NCBI RefSeq assembly: GCF_003315595.1
Contig: NZ_QNQU01000036.1
Span: forward strand, 2,498 to 49,890
Length of the DNA: 47,393 bases
Source: Pedobacter miscanthi
GTDB lineage: Bacteria > Bacteroidota > Bacteroidia > Sphingobacteriales > Sphingobacteriaceae
Direction: 5' to 3'
Part shown: positions 1 to 9,504 of the stretch, piece after piece
Layout: the number at the start of each line of letters is the position of its first letter
How positions within the stretch are numbered: the stretch's first letter is position 1
Notes under the pieces: generated by a model
Seen by the model: the letters and a program-made list of their open reading frames with translations, nothing else
Databases searched by the model: none
What the model was told of the DNA's origin: nothing
Program-made: the position numbers and the translations under genes

Positions 1-14
1 ATTATAAATGAGAT

Positions 15-1178
15 CTACGCGCCGCTCTTTTTCTGCTCTACATAATCATCATTATAAAAATGGTTCGGCTTGAGGTAAATTACATTGTTCTGGAAATCGA
101 GAAAAGTATTGAAGCGCTTTAAAACTTCATTGCCCAAGATATGGATGTTCGCTCCCCTTAGTGGCTTGTTACCAGTTATGAGTTGCACTGGTACATCTTT
201 CAGGTCGTATTTACCAATTTTAAGGGTCTGCAGTTTTGATGTAACCACCGGTATTTCATTTCCTGCGGCACCGTGCATGATTACTTTTTTAATCACTTCC
301 ATTTTATCTGTGGGAAAATTTCCTGTTTTAAGCAGGTCGTTATCAAGCATAGCGGTTCGGTGGTAACCTGTATCGAAAAGGAACCAATCTGTATTCTTTG
401 TATTGCCCTGTTCGATGGTGCTTTCTACCAGAAAAAGCGAGGAAAGGTATTTAATGTTTAATTTGGTAAAGCTTTTATCCCGGCCTACATATTTTGGCAA
501 AACAGAGTGAACAACCATTACATTTTTATCATAGTTGAGTTCAACAATCTTCCCATCGAAAAGGTCCCAGCCAAACCTTCCATCGGTACCCACCCCGGTT
601 AGTTCGGCGGGGTAAACCTTGGTTTTATAGTCGCTATTGCCGATGTTTAAGTTATAGTAGGTATTGTATAATTTAGGATCAGACTTTACTTTATTCTTAA
701 GTACATTATTGGTAATTACCAGTTCTGTTGTTCCACTATCGAAGTTTAAATTCAACGTGTCGGTTTTACTGAGTACTGATTTAACGTAAATAGTACTTTC
801 ACTATTGATAATTAGCGGGATGCTATCGTGGATTTCGGGTTTCGTTTTACTATAGTTTTTTATTTCCGGACTGGCAATCCTGGTGAGGCATGAATCTTTA
901 CCATTTAAAAGTACGATAAAATCCTTTTTTTCGCCGGGTTTGATTGTAAGGATAATGGAATCTATGTCGGTTTTAAATTTAACCGTCTTGGCTTTTACCA
1001 GTTTCGAAGTGGTGAAAACATCAGGATTTGTTTTCGGATCAATCGTCCAGCTTTTTACCAGTCCATTTTCTTCCAAAATCTTTGCTGTTTTGGAGTTTGC
1101 TTTTATGATTGGTAACTGTTCTTGGGCAAAACAGGTGATAGAAAGGAACGTAAGCGTGAGAATCAGGAGCTGTTTCAT
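15..1178 (-). CDS. secreted retropepsin-like aspartic protease family protein
   Basis: The 387-residue product starts with a clear Sec signal peptide (hydrophobic residues 4-16, then CFAQEQ), so it is exported. Two aspartyl-protease-type motifs are visible: FDSG with D147 and FDTG with D269. Each is followed by a hydrophobic stretch, which fits a two-lobed single-chain pepsin/retropepsin-like fold. The segment after the second motif (positions about 320-375, including LGNEVLKRFNTFLDFQNN) is typical of bacterial retropepsin-like proteins, where the protein returns to a strand near the C-terminus. The substrate is unknown. It lies 183 bp downstream of the last ABC gene on the same strand and could be the distal gene of that operon or independently transcribed. 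Proteolytic activity is inferred from the motifs only. The ATG start is supported by the signal peptide immediately following it. Confidence 0.75.
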   Translation of the reverse strand: MKQLLILTLTFLSITCFAQEQLPIIKANSKTAKILEENGLVKSWTIDPKTNPDVFTTSKLVKAKTVKFKTDIDSIILTIKPGEKKDFIVLLNGKDSCLTRIASPEIKNYSKTKPEIHDSIPLIINSESTIYVKSVLSKTDTLNLNFDSGTTELVITNNVLKNKVKSDPKLYNTYYNLNIGNSDYKTKVYPAELTGVGTDGRFGWDLFDGKIVELNYDKNVMVVHSVLPKYVGRDKSFTKLNIKYLSSLFLVESTIEQGNTKNTDWFLFDTGYHRTAMLDNDLLKTGNFPTDKMEVIKKVIMHGAAGNEIPVVTSKLQTLKIGKYDLKDVPVQLITGNKPLRGANIHILGNEVLKRFNTFLDFQNNVIYLKPNHFYNDDYVEQKKSGA

Positions 1179-1361
1179 TAAAATGATTTTAGAAAACGAA
1201 TTTAATGATTAGCCTAAGTAATCTGGGAAAAAATATATATTATTTCGGAACTATATCAACCTATGCCAAAGACATTGCTACTCAATGTTTTTAACCACAA
1301 ATGCATACAGATAAACACGGATGATATATCTGTATGCATCCTTTGCATTAACAAAGCTTAT
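1179..1361. other. intergenic gap with dispersed-repeat fragment
   Basis: This gap separates the second ABC ATPase from the retropepsin-like gene. Around 1291-1345 it carries a degenerate phrase of the kind AACCACAAA...CAGATAAACACGG, a low-information dispersed intergenic repeat I associate with Bacteroidota genomes. No open reading frame or convincing terminator was seen. Confidence 0.35.
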
Positions 1362-2042
1362 TTAGGCCACATTAATATCCTCTTTCACCACGCCGTCGGC
1401 AATGTGTAAAATACGGTTTCCATATTGTGCATTTTTTTCGGAATGGGTAACCTGGATAATGGTAATGCCATCTTCCTGGTTTAATTTTTTAAAGAGTTCC
1501 ATAATTTCTTCTGCCTGTGCCGATTGCAGGTTACCGGTTGGCTCATCCGCCAGGATAATGGAAGGTTGGGCAGCCAAAGCCCTTGCAATACCAACCAGCT
1601 GTTGTTGCCCGCCTGAAAGTTGATTTGGAAATAAATCTTTTTTGGCCACAATGTTAAAACGATCTAACAAATCGGCAATTCTGCTCGCCCTTTCGGAGCT
1701 ACCAATTTTTTTGTACAACAAAGGGGCCTCGATGTTTTCATAAACCGTCATTTCATCGATCAGATGATAAGCCTGAAATACAAAACCGATGTGATTGCGG
1801 TAAAGTTCGATGCGTTTACGTTCATTTAGTGAGGTTACATTTTCTCCCAAAAACTCATAAGTACCGTAAGTTGGTTCTTCGAGCATGCCAATAATGTTAA
1901 GCAGGGTTGATTTTCCAGCACCCGATGGCCCCATAATGGAAACAAATTCTCCCTGTTTAATGGTTGTGGTAACCAGGCGGAGCACATAATTTTTAACACC
2001 CTTATTGGCGTAGTACTTTTCGATGTTATTAAGTTGTATCAT
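1362..2042 (-). CDS. ABC transporter ATPase, MacB/LolD-like (second ATPase of the operon)
   Basis: The 226-residue product is a complete ABC nucleotide-binding domain that would energise an FtsX/MacB-type permease at the inner membrane. Visible motifs are Walker A GPSGAGKST (about residues 39-47), the Q-loop near GFVFQAYHL, signature LSGGQQQ, Walker B IILADEPTGNL and the H-loop QVTHSE. The residue after the signature is Leu, giving LSGGQQQLVGIARAL, where the usual sequence is LSGGQQQRVAIARAL; the other ATPase of this operon keeps the Arg. It lies 75 bp downstream of the most divergent permease (2118-4493) and probably partners with it. Its substrate cannot be read from the sequence. Confidence 0.93.
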   Translation of the reverse strand: MIQLNNIEKYYANKGVKNYVLRLVTTTIKQGEFVSIMGPSGAGKSTLLNIIGMLEEPTYGTYEFLGENVTSLNERKRIELYRNHIGFVFQAYHLIDEMTVYENIEAPLLYKKIGSSERASRIADLLDRFNIVAKKDLFPNQLSGGQQQLVGIARALAAQPSIILADEPTGNLQSAQAEEIMELFKKLNQEDGITIIQVTHSEKNAQYGNRILHIADGVVKEDINVA

Positions 2043-2063
2043 ATTTTTAGTGTTGGGCGTAAA

Positions 2064-2106
2064 GCGTTTGGCGTTTTGCGAAGACTTATCGCTTAACGCC
2101 AGGCGC
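2064..2106. repeat. intergenic imperfect palindrome (operon-gap repeat, copy 1)
   Basis: A GCGTTTGGCGTTTTGCGA arm faces a TCGCTTAACGCCAGGCGC arm. The same GGCGTTT/AAACGCC element recurs in the three permease-permease gaps further along the operon. It may fold in the mRNA and affect stability or partial termination; that role is inferred. Confidence 0.6.
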
Positions 2107-2117
2107 CATCCGCAAGT

Positions 2118-4493
2118 CTACTCGTATTTCAAAGCGTCAACAGGGTTTGCTTTTACAGCGCCATTTGCCTGGATGCTTACGGTTACAATGGTTAACAAAA
2201 TGGTTAAGCCGGCACTCATCATAAATGGTAAAATTGGCAAATCGATGCGGTAGGCAAAAGTATCGAGCCATTTTTTGGTTAAAATATAAGCCAAAGGCCA
2301 CGAAATGATGTTCGCAATGAGCACCATGATAAAAAATGAACTGTTGATTAATTTAAAAATCTGCAGGTTGCTTGCCCCTAAAATCTTCCTTACGGCAATT
2401 TCCTTGATTTTGCCAGTAGTGATGTATTTCGCAAAGGCAAACAAACCAAGTATGGCAATAAAAATAGTGAGCAATGCGGCCGCAAAAAATACCGACTGTA
2501 ATTGTTCCTGTTTTTTAAATAACCGGCCATACATTTCATCCAAAAACTGGTAGCGGAAATTATCGCCATCCAGCTTATTGATCTCGGGCCACTGCGATTT
2601 AAGGGTGCTTAATACTTCCGACATCCGGCTTTCTTCTATCTTCAGCATAATTTCAGTTTTCGGGTTTCCACAGGGATCGTTGATGGAGTAAATGGTAGGT
2701 TCTACGGGCTTTTCGAAACCAAGTGTTTTGAAATCTTTTATTACGCCCACAATTTTATATTCTTTATTCTGGCAGCCCCTGATGGTTTTACCGATCGGAT
2801 CGGTTAGTCCGTACCTGGCCACAGCAGCTTCATTTAGTATAGCAGAATTGGCAGTATCAGTTTTAAATTGCCTCGAAAAAGTTCTTCCTTCTTTCAGCTT
2901 GATGTTTAACGTTTCAAAATAATCAAAGCCAACATCGGTAAAAGTCAAACTTTGCTCTTTACCATCAACTGTGTACCTGTTTTTGCCGCCATCAGAGCCA
3001 TCAGGTACTGTATTGGCTACCGTTACCGATTTTACCCCGGGAATTTTGGCAATTCTATCCCTTACCGGGTCAAATTTGCTGGGCGAACCGAAAATGGTAA
3101 GATTTTTAATGTACACCACCTGCTCGGGTTTGAAACCGACATCCTCGGTACGCATATATTTTAACTGCGAATTGATAATCAACAAACCAGTAATAAAAAT
3201 AACCGCAATGCTGAACTGAAAAACCAACAGGCCATTACGCAGCCAATAACTTTGTTTACTGGTTTGGAAATTGCCCTTTAAAACCAGGGCCGGTTTAAAG
3301 CCTGATAAAACCATTGCCGGGTACACGCCTGCAATAAGGGTAATAAAAATCAAAATTAATGGCAGTTGCCAAAACAGGGCACTATTGGCCGTCCAGATGG
3401 ATAGATTTACCGTAAACAGGTTATTAAATTTTGGCAAGATGATTTCTGCAATAATTAACCCTAAAATGGTGGCTACAAAACACTGGATCAGTATTTCGGT
3501 TAAAAACTGAATCGAAAGCTGGAATCGGTAGGCACCCATTACTTTTTTAACGCCGACTTCTTTAGCTCTTTTGGCTGCCTGTGCAATACTAAGGTTGGTA
3601 AAATTAATACAGGCAATTACCAGAATTAAAATACCCAGCACAGATAAGGCCATGAGTATTTTATAATTGGCATCGGTGCCGGCTTTTGGCCTCAGGTGCT
3701 GATTTTTTAATGGATCAAGGAATGTTCTGGTTGCTTTAAAATCCTTATTATTAGGATCTTCACCGGCTTTTAGCATTTCCCTTTTATAAATTGTATTCAC
3801 TTTTGCTTCGAGCGCATTAATATCCGTTCCTGGTTTTACCTGGATATAGGTGTTGTAATTGTTATATCCATAATTCTCGCCCACCCCCATTTCCTTTACC
3901 ACCGAAATGGCATCAAAAGCAATATTGGAGTGCGGATCTGCGTAAATACTTCCACTTATCCTGCCGGTTATACCCGAAGATTTGCTCCCTATCCCGATCA
4001 TTTCGGGTTTACCGCTTTTATTGTCTGGAAAAAGTGTTTTATAGTTTTCGTTGCTTAGGTAAAACAAGTTCTGACCCGAATCTTCGGGTCTTAGCAAGCC
4101 ACCGCTGGGTTTAATGTTAAACATTTTTGCTGCATCGTAATCGAGATACAGGCATTTGCTTAAAAAAACGACCCCATTTTTACTGGTTACGGGAAACTCG
4201 AAATAGCTCATTTTCATAATCCCAACAGAAACCACTTCGGGCAGTTCGGCTTTAATGGTTTTGCCCAATGGCGGAGAAGTAGTATTAGTTTTAAAATCAG
4301 GCAAAGTTCTTCCAATCACATAAATTTCGTTGTAATTGGGGTTTGACTTATCAAAACCTGTTTCGAAAGTAAAATACATGGTAACCAAAATGAAAGCAGC
4401 CAATGCAATGGCCAAACCACCAATATTGATTGAGGTGATACCCCAATTCCGCCAAAGGTTACGGAGTGCGATTTTTAAGTTGAGTTTGAACAT
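2118..4493 (-). CDS. FtsX/MacB-like ABC transporter permease (divergent member)
   Basis: The 791-residue product has the Bacteroidota double-FtsX layout: an N-terminal transmembrane helix at about 20-42 after the conserved start MFKLNLKIALRNLW, a MacB-type periplasmic domain to about 260, a block of membrane helices at about 280-450 including CINFTNLSIAQAAKRAKEVGVKKVMGA, a second periplasmic domain, and three final helices at about 675-785. It ends with NPVDALKYE, the tail shared by all four permeases here. It is the least similar of the four: it reads NWGITSINIGGLAIAL instead of NKGFTLINxGGLAIGL and has KYITTGKIKEIAVRKILGA instead of the EQRxKEISIRKVLGA segment. It is likely paired with the adjacent ATPase at 1362-2042. 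Confidence 0.93.
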   Translation of the reverse strand: MFKLNLKIALRNLWRNWGITSINIGGLAIALAAFILVTMYFTFETGFDKSNPNYNEIYVIGRTLPDFKTNTTSPPLGKTIKAELPEVVSVGIMKMSYFEFPVTSKNGVVFLSKCLYLDYDAAKMFNIKPSGGLLRPEDSGQNLFYLSNENYKTLFPDNKSGKPEMIGIGSKSSGITGRISGSIYADPHSNIAFDAISVVKEMGVGENYGYNNYNTYIQVKPGTDINALEAKVNTIYKREMLKAGEDPNNKDFKATRTFLDPLKNQHLRPKAGTDANYKILMALSVLGILILVIACINFTNLSIAQAAKRAKEVGVKKVMGAYRFQLSIQFLTEILIQCFVATILGLIIAEIILPKFNNLFTVNLSIWTANSALFWQLPLILIFITLIAGVYPAMVLSGFKPALVLKGNFQTSKQSYWLRNGLLVFQFSIAVIFITGLLIINSQLKYMRTEDVGFKPEQVVYIKNLTIFGSPSKFDPVRDRIAKIPGVKSVTVANTVPDGSDGGKNRYTVDGKEQSLTFTDVGFDYFETLNIKLKEGRTFSRQFKTDTANSAILNEAAVARYGLTDPIGKTIRGCQNKEYKIVGVIKDFKTLGFEKPVEPTIYSINDPCGNPKTEIMLKIEESRMSEVLSTLKSQWPEINKLDGDNFRYQFLDEMYGRLFKKQEQLQSVFFAAALLTIFIAILGLFAFAKYITTGKIKEIAVRKILGASNLQIFKLINSSFFIMVLIANIISWPLAYILTKKWLDTFAYRIDLPILPFMMSAGLTILLTIVTVSIQANGAVKANPVDALKYE

Positions 4494-4543
4494 GTTTTAG
4501 AGGTTGAGGGTTGAAAGGTTTAGGGTTATAGCGTTAGGCGCTT

Positions 4544-4581
4544 GGCGTTTAGCGATAGGTCTACGCTGATCGCCAAACGCC
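4544..4581. repeat. intergenic palindrome (operon-gap repeat, copy 2)
   Basis: The arms GGCGTTTAGCGAT (4544-4556) and ATCGCCAAACGCC (4569-4581) pair over 13 bp with one mismatch and a 12-nt loop. The element sits in the 99-bp gap between two permease genes and belongs to the same family as copies at 2064, 7011 and 9455. Confidence 0.75.
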
Positions 4582-4592
4582 TAACACATTTC

Positions 4593-6974
4593 TTACTCGT
4601 ATTTAAGTGCATCTACAGCGTTTGCCTTTGCTACTTTAAATGTTTGCAGGCTAACGGTTAACAGGGCAATCACTACAGAGGTTAACAGCGCCAGTAAAAA
4701 AGGCCATTGGTTCACCGTAATTTTATAATCGTATTTCTCGAGCCATTTAGCAAGCAGGATGTAAGCCACCGGAATAGCAATGATATTGGAAATAATCACC
4801 AGTTTCATAAAATCTTTGTTCAGGAGGATTAATATATCCGACAGATTGGCACCCAGTACTTTCCGGATACTGATTTCCTTGCTGCGCTGCTCGGCAGTGT
4901 AAAGTGCTAAGCCCAACAGGCCCAAGCAGGAAATAAAAATGGCAAAGCCACCAAAAATATTAGAAAGTGCACTGAGTAAACGCTCGCTACGGAGTTTTTC
5001 GGCCATGCCCTGACTAACCATTTTTACTTCAATCGGATAGGCAGGATTTAAATTCTGACTTATTGCTTTTATTTTATCGATAGAGCTAGAAAGCGACTGC
5101 TTAGGATTAAGTTTAAGCAGCAGCACTCTACTGGTTTTAACATTATAGTAATAAACGGTTGGCTGTATTTTTGAAGCCAGCGATTCGTTAGAATAATCCT
5201 GCACCACACCTACAATTTTAAGCGGTGGATTATCGCCCCAATGGATAATGGTACCGACAGGATTTTTTAACTCCATGATTTTAACAGCGCTTTGGTTCAA
5301 TAAAAGTGAAGTTGAGGTATCGGCTGAAAATTTGGGATCAAAATCCCTTCCTTCAATAATTTTAACACCAGTTGTTTTAGCAAAATTGAAACCTGTACTT
5401 CTATAATTGATTATAGAAACATCATTTTTAGGTTTACCCGGCCATTCGATATCGCTCGTAATAGAGCCACCATTGGTAAAAGAATTGGCATATTCGGTTG
5501 CCGCAACGGTAGCACCAGCCCTTTCGAGTTCGTTTTTAAAAGTCTGGAGTTTTTCTGGTTTTGTCCATTCGCCTTCCAGATCTATCTGTGCCAACGCGGT
5601 TTCATCAAAACCAAGGGGTTTATTTTTAAGGTGCTGGATCTGGCTATAAATCACAATTGCCGAGATGATCATACAGATAGAAAGGCTAAACTGCACCACA
5701 ACCAGAGTTTTACGGATGGATAACGAACCTGTAGATCCTTTAAAGCCTTTAAGTACTTTTACCGGGATAAACGACGAAAGGTAAAATGCAGGGTAACTGC
5801 CCGCAAGGAAACCGGTAATCAACACCATCGAAAGCAGAACGGCCCAAAATCCAACAGCATTATAATTGATTTTGATTGAAATATCCAGCAAATTGTTAAA
5901 ATAAGGCAGCGAAACTTCGAGCAGGGTAAATGCAATTAGCATGGCTAAAAACGACAATAGTAACGATTCTATCATAAATTGCCCCATAATGGTGTTCCGT
6001 GTAGAACCCAAAGCCTTCCTCACTCCTACTTCCCGGGCACGTTTTTCTGATTTGGCGGTTGAGAGGTTCATGTAATTGATGCAGGCAATAAACAGCACAC
6101 ATATTGCCAGAAAAACAAATAACCTTAACTGATCTATTTTCCCGCCCACAACTTTTCCGTTATCAAAATCATCATACAAGTGCAGCTTGCTTAATGGAAA
6201 AAGAAAAGGCTCATAAGTCATTTCTTTTAAATTGGGATCTTTTTTTACAATAAAGTGTTTTAAAGCCGCGTTTGTAGCTTCAAATGAGGCATTATCTTTA
6301 AGCTGAAATAAGGTTAAACAGGTAATGGAACCCCATCCGTTTTCTTTTTCAGAAGGATTTTCCTGTTCAAAAAATGCCCACGGCTGCAACAGGTCGTATT
6401 GCAAGCTCTGGTTTTTTGGCAGGTCTTCGATAACAGCGCTCACTTTTAAACTAACCCTGTTATCATATTTGATGCTTTGTCCGATCGGATTTTGCTCGCC
6501 AAATAGTTTTTTAGCGGTTGATTGACTGATCAATACATTATTCGGTTCGGATAAAGCAGTATTCGGATCTCCATAGATAAACTTATGATCAAGGATTTTC
6601 AAAAAATCAGGATCAACGTTCATCCCCGATAATTTAAAATTATGCTGGTTACGGCCGTATAGTTTCTGTCCGTTATTCATCGACATACGGGCACCACTTT
6701 TAATACCCGGCAACTCTGAAACACCTGCTTTTGCCAGTTTATTCGGAACCGCCATGGTTGTAGCCAGTTTGCCGTTAAATTTTAAATTCAAAGCAGTAAT
6801 ATATACCTTATCGGCATTTTTATACTGTTTATCAAAACTCCATTCGTAGTTTACATACAACAACAACATTAAACAACAGGCCATGCCTATTGCCAGGCCA
6901 CCAACATTGATTAATGTAAAACCCTTGTTTTTCCAAAGGTTACGCAGTGCGATTTTTAAATTGAGTTTAAACAT
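4593..6974 (-). CDS. FtsX/MacB-like ABC transporter permease
   Basis: The 793-residue product is a double-FtsX permease. It has an N-terminal helix at about 20-42 (LINVGGLAIGMACCLMLLLYV), a periplasmic MacB-like domain, a helix block around 285-450 containing the ACINYMNLSTAKSEKRAREVGVRKALGSTR motif in pieces, a second periplasmic domain, and three terminal helices that include AEQRSKEISIRKVLGANL. It ends NAVDALKYE. The CLMLLLYVNYEWSFDKQ region is shared with the two upstream permeases, so these three form a subgroup likely served by the ATPase at 12123. It would couple ATP hydrolysis in the cytoplasm to movement of the periplasmic domains, as in MacB mechanotransmission. The substrate is unknown. 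Confidence 0.93.
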   Translation of the reverse strand: MFKLNLKIALRNLWKNKGFTLINVGGLAIGMACCLMLLLYVNYEWSFDKQYKNADKVYITALNLKFNGKLATTMAVPNKLAKAGVSELPGIKSGARMSMNNGQKLYGRNQHNFKLSGMNVDPDFLKILDHKFIYGDPNTALSEPNNVLISQSTAKKLFGEQNPIGQSIKYDNRVSLKVSAVIEDLPKNQSLQYDLLQPWAFFEQENPSEKENGWGSITCLTLFQLKDNASFEATNAALKHFIVKKDPNLKEMTYEPFLFPLSKLHLYDDFDNGKVVGGKIDQLRLFVFLAICVLFIACINYMNLSTAKSEKRAREVGVRKALGSTRNTIMGQFMIESLLLSFLAMLIAFTLLEVSLPYFNNLLDISIKINYNAVGFWAVLLSMVLITGFLAGSYPAFYLSSFIPVKVLKGFKGSTGSLSIRKTLVVVQFSLSICMIISAIVIYSQIQHLKNKPLGFDETALAQIDLEGEWTKPEKLQTFKNELERAGATVAATEYANSFTNGGSITSDIEWPGKPKNDVSIINYRSTGFNFAKTTGVKIIEGRDFDPKFSADTSTSLLLNQSAVKIMELKNPVGTIIHWGDNPPLKIVGVVQDYSNESLASKIQPTVYYYNVKTSRVLLLKLNPKQSLSSSIDKIKAISQNLNPAYPIEVKMVSQGMAEKLRSERLLSALSNIFGGFAIFISCLGLLGLALYTAEQRSKEISIRKVLGANLSDILILLNKDFMKLVIISNIIAIPVAYILLAKWLEKYDYKITVNQWPFLLALLTSVVIALLTVSLQTFKVAKANAVDALKYE

Positions 6975-7010
6975 CTCCTTGAGGTTGAGGGTTGGAAGGT
7001 TATAGCGCTT

Positions 7011-7054
7011 GGCGTTTGGTGGTAAGCGATAACTCTACGCTGATCGCCAAACGC
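7011..7054. repeat. intergenic palindrome (operon-gap repeat, copy 3)
   Basis: GGCGTTTGGT near 7011 is followed by AAGCGAT and then by ATCGCCAAACGC at about 7043-7054, forming an interrupted dyad of the same family as those in neighbouring gaps. It fills much of the 92-bp gap between two permeases. Confidence 0.65.
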
Positions 7055-7066
7055 TAACCACATAGC

Positions 7067-9427
7067 TTATTCATATTTAAGTGCATCTACCGGGTTTGCC
7101 TTTGCCACCTTAACCGATTGCACACTTACGGTAAGTATTGCAATAATAACCGACAGGCTTATGGCCACAATAAACGGAAGCACGGAAATGGAAATCCGGT
7201 ATTCGTAGCCCGAAAGCCATTTATTAATGATAATATAGGCCAGTGGAAAGGCGATCAGGTTGGCGATGGCAACCAGTTTTATAAAATCTTTGTTTAATAA
7301 AGTAAGGATGTTGGCTGTGCTGGCACCCAAAACCTTACGGATGCTGATTTCTTTTTTGCGCTGCTCAGCCATAAACAAGGCTAATCCTAATAAACCAAGG
7401 CATGAAATAAAGATGGCAAAACCGCCAAACCAGTTAGAAAGTGTACCCAGCAGTTTTTCATCCCTGAATTTACGTTCAAAATTATCATCCACAAACCTGA
7501 TCTCGGTTGGGTATGATGGATTTAACTTCTTAATTTCCTCATTGATCTTATTGATGGACGAAGTGATATTGCTCTTATCGTTGAGGCGCATAATAATGGT
7601 AGAAGCGCGGTTGGTATTTTGAGCAATAAGCAATGGAGCAGCTTTTTGATAAGGCGATTCCATTACATAATCTTTCAATACGCCGATAATCCTCAGAGGC
7701 TGATCCCAGGTAATCATTTTACCTACCGGATCTTTCATGCCCATTACCTTAACCAGGGCCTCGTTCACAATTACACTGGCGGTATCTACAAAATCTTTAG
7801 AAAAATCCCTCCCCTGCAAAATTTCCATGCCGGTAGTTTTAGTCAGATCGAGGTTAGTAAACCTAAAGTTTACCAGGATTTTATCTTTTTCATTTTTGCC
7901 CGGCCAGTTCACGCCATAAGTATTGTTCCCTCCGCTGGTTAGCGACAGGCTATATTCGGTAGCAGCGGTGATGGCACCAGATTTTAGCAATTCGTCTTTC
8001 AATATCTCTCGTTTTTCCTTTTTAGAAAACTCGCCTTCAGTAGAAATCTGCACCAGATTTGCCCTATTGTAACCGATCGGTTTATTTTTGATATAATTTA
8101 ACTGCTGATAAATTACCGCGGTACAAACAATCAAACAGGCGGCAAACACAAACTGAAATATTACCAGGAATTTGCGGATAGACAGTGTAGAGCCTCCCGA
8201 AATTTTAAAGCCTTTTAAAACTTTAACCGGATCGAAAGAAGAAAGGTAAAATGCAGGATAACTTCCGGCTATAAAGGCTGTAAGCAAAGTTAAACCCAAA
8301 AATACCGTCCAGAATTTATAATCGCTGTAATTAACCTCGAGGGTGATGCCCAAAAGGTTATTAAAATAAGGCAAACTCACTTCGATGAGTACAAAAGCCA
8401 GCAACATGCTTAAAGCAGTAAGCAGGATAGATTCGAACATAAACTGCCCCAACAGGTTACTTCTTGAAGAACCAATGGCTTTACGAACTCCAACCTCACG
8501 TGCCCTTTTTTCTGATTTGGCAGTAGAAAGGTTCATGAAATTAACACAGGCAATTAAAAGTATACAAAAAGCCAGCAGAAAAAATATCCTCAACTGGTCT
8601 ATCTTTCCACCTACATTTTTACCGTTTTCAAATTTATCGTACAAATGCCACTTTGAAAGCGGGTGCATAAAAGGCTCACCATTTGCTTCTTTATCGTGCG
8701 ATTTGATTGTTCCTTTCAGCACATTATTGGCACGGTCGAAAAAGGAGTTATCCTGAAGCTGTAAAAACATCATACAGTAGTTATTGCCCCAGCCGCTATC
8801 TTTCGTCCAGGGGTTTAATTTATCGTACAATTTCCACGACATGATATAATCCAGCTGGATCGTTGAATTTTTCGGCGAATCTTCGATTACACCTTCCACC
8901 CTTAAATTTTCTTTTTCATCGAGTTTTACCGTTTTATTTAAAGGATCTTCATTACCAAACAGGTTTTTGGCAAGCGTTTCTGTGAGAACAACACCATCAA
9001 CACTATTCAGCATGGTATTTTTATTACCATTTAAAACCTTATAATCGAACATTTTAATAAAATCAGGATCACTGAAAACGGCATTCTTTTTAAAATTGTT
9101 ATGGTTATAGGAAATAAGCATCTGCTCTGCGTAGGATAAGCGACTTACTTTAGCTACTCCCGGCACTTTATCCCTGATTTCGTCTTTTAGCCTGCCGGGA
9201 AAAGCCATAAAACTAAAAGTTTCTGAAGCTGTTTTCTGGTTATTGTAAAGCACATAGGTTTTATCGTAATCCGTAAACTGTTTATCGTAACCATATTCGT
9301 AGGCTACATAAAGTAAAAGGATCATACAACTGGCCAAACCAATGGCCAATCCGCCAAGGTTAATCAAAGTGAAGCCCTTGTTGCGCCACAGGTTGCGTAA
9401 TGCTATTTTTAGGTTTAATCTGTACAT
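7067..9427 (-). CDS. FtsX/MacB-like ABC transporter permease
   Basis: The 786-residue product is a double-FtsX permease with the same order of parts as its neighbours: N-terminal helix, first periplasmic domain, helix block (CVNFMNLSTAKSEKRAREVGVRKAIGSSR split across it), second periplasmic domain, three terminal helices and the NPVDALKYE tail. Its last 125 or so residues, starting at KLLGTLSNWFGGFAIF, are nearly identical to those of the permease at 9505-11877, while the periplasmic domains are clearly diverged. This points to tandem duplication followed by gene conversion or strong constraint on the C-terminal membrane region. It lies 77 bp downstream of the previous permease. Confidence 0.93.
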   Translation of the reverse strand: MYRLNLKIALRNLWRNKGFTLINLGGLAIGLASCMILLLYVAYEYGYDKQFTDYDKTYVLYNNQKTASETFSFMAFPGRLKDEIRDKVPGVAKVSRLSYAEQMLISYNHNNFKKNAVFSDPDFIKMFDYKVLNGNKNTMLNSVDGVVLTETLAKNLFGNEDPLNKTVKLDEKENLRVEGVIEDSPKNSTIQLDYIMSWKLYDKLNPWTKDSGWGNNYCMMFLQLQDNSFFDRANNVLKGTIKSHDKEANGEPFMHPLSKWHLYDKFENGKNVGGKIDQLRIFFLLAFCILLIACVNFMNLSTAKSEKRAREVGVRKAIGSSRSNLLGQFMFESILLTALSMLLAFVLIEVSLPYFNNLLGITLEVNYSDYKFWTVFLGLTLLTAFIAGSYPAFYLSSFDPVKVLKGFKISGGSTLSIRKFLVIFQFVFAACLIVCTAVIYQQLNYIKNKPIGYNRANLVQISTEGEFSKKEKREILKDELLKSGAITAATEYSLSLTSGGNNTYGVNWPGKNEKDKILVNFRFTNLDLTKTTGMEILQGRDFSKDFVDTASVIVNEALVKVMGMKDPVGKMITWDQPLRIIGVLKDYVMESPYQKAAPLLIAQNTNRASTIIMRLNDKSNITSSINKINEEIKKLNPSYPTEIRFVDDNFERKFRDEKLLGTLSNWFGGFAIFISCLGLLGLALFMAEQRKKEISIRKVLGASTANILTLLNKDFIKLVAIANLIAFPLAYIIINKWLSGYEYRISISVLPFIVAISLSVIIAILTVSVQSVKVAKANPVDALKYE

Positions 9428-9454
9428 GTTTGTGAGGTTTAGCGTAAAGCGGTT

Positions 9455-9492
9455 GGCGGTTGGCGATAAGTTTTGCGCTGATCGCCAAACGC
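9455..9492. repeat. intergenic palindrome (operon-gap repeat, copy 4)
   Basis: GGCGGTTGGCGAT faces ATCGCCAAACGC (9481-9492) across a short loop. It is the same family as the elements in the other permease gaps. Confidence 0.65.
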
Positions 9493-9504
9493 TAGGCGCA
9501 TTGC

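Noticed and set aside
883..1212. Plus-strand frames opposite the retropepsin, permeases and other large genes
   Set aside because: They are antisense shadows of well-supported genes, with no domain, signal or start context of their own.
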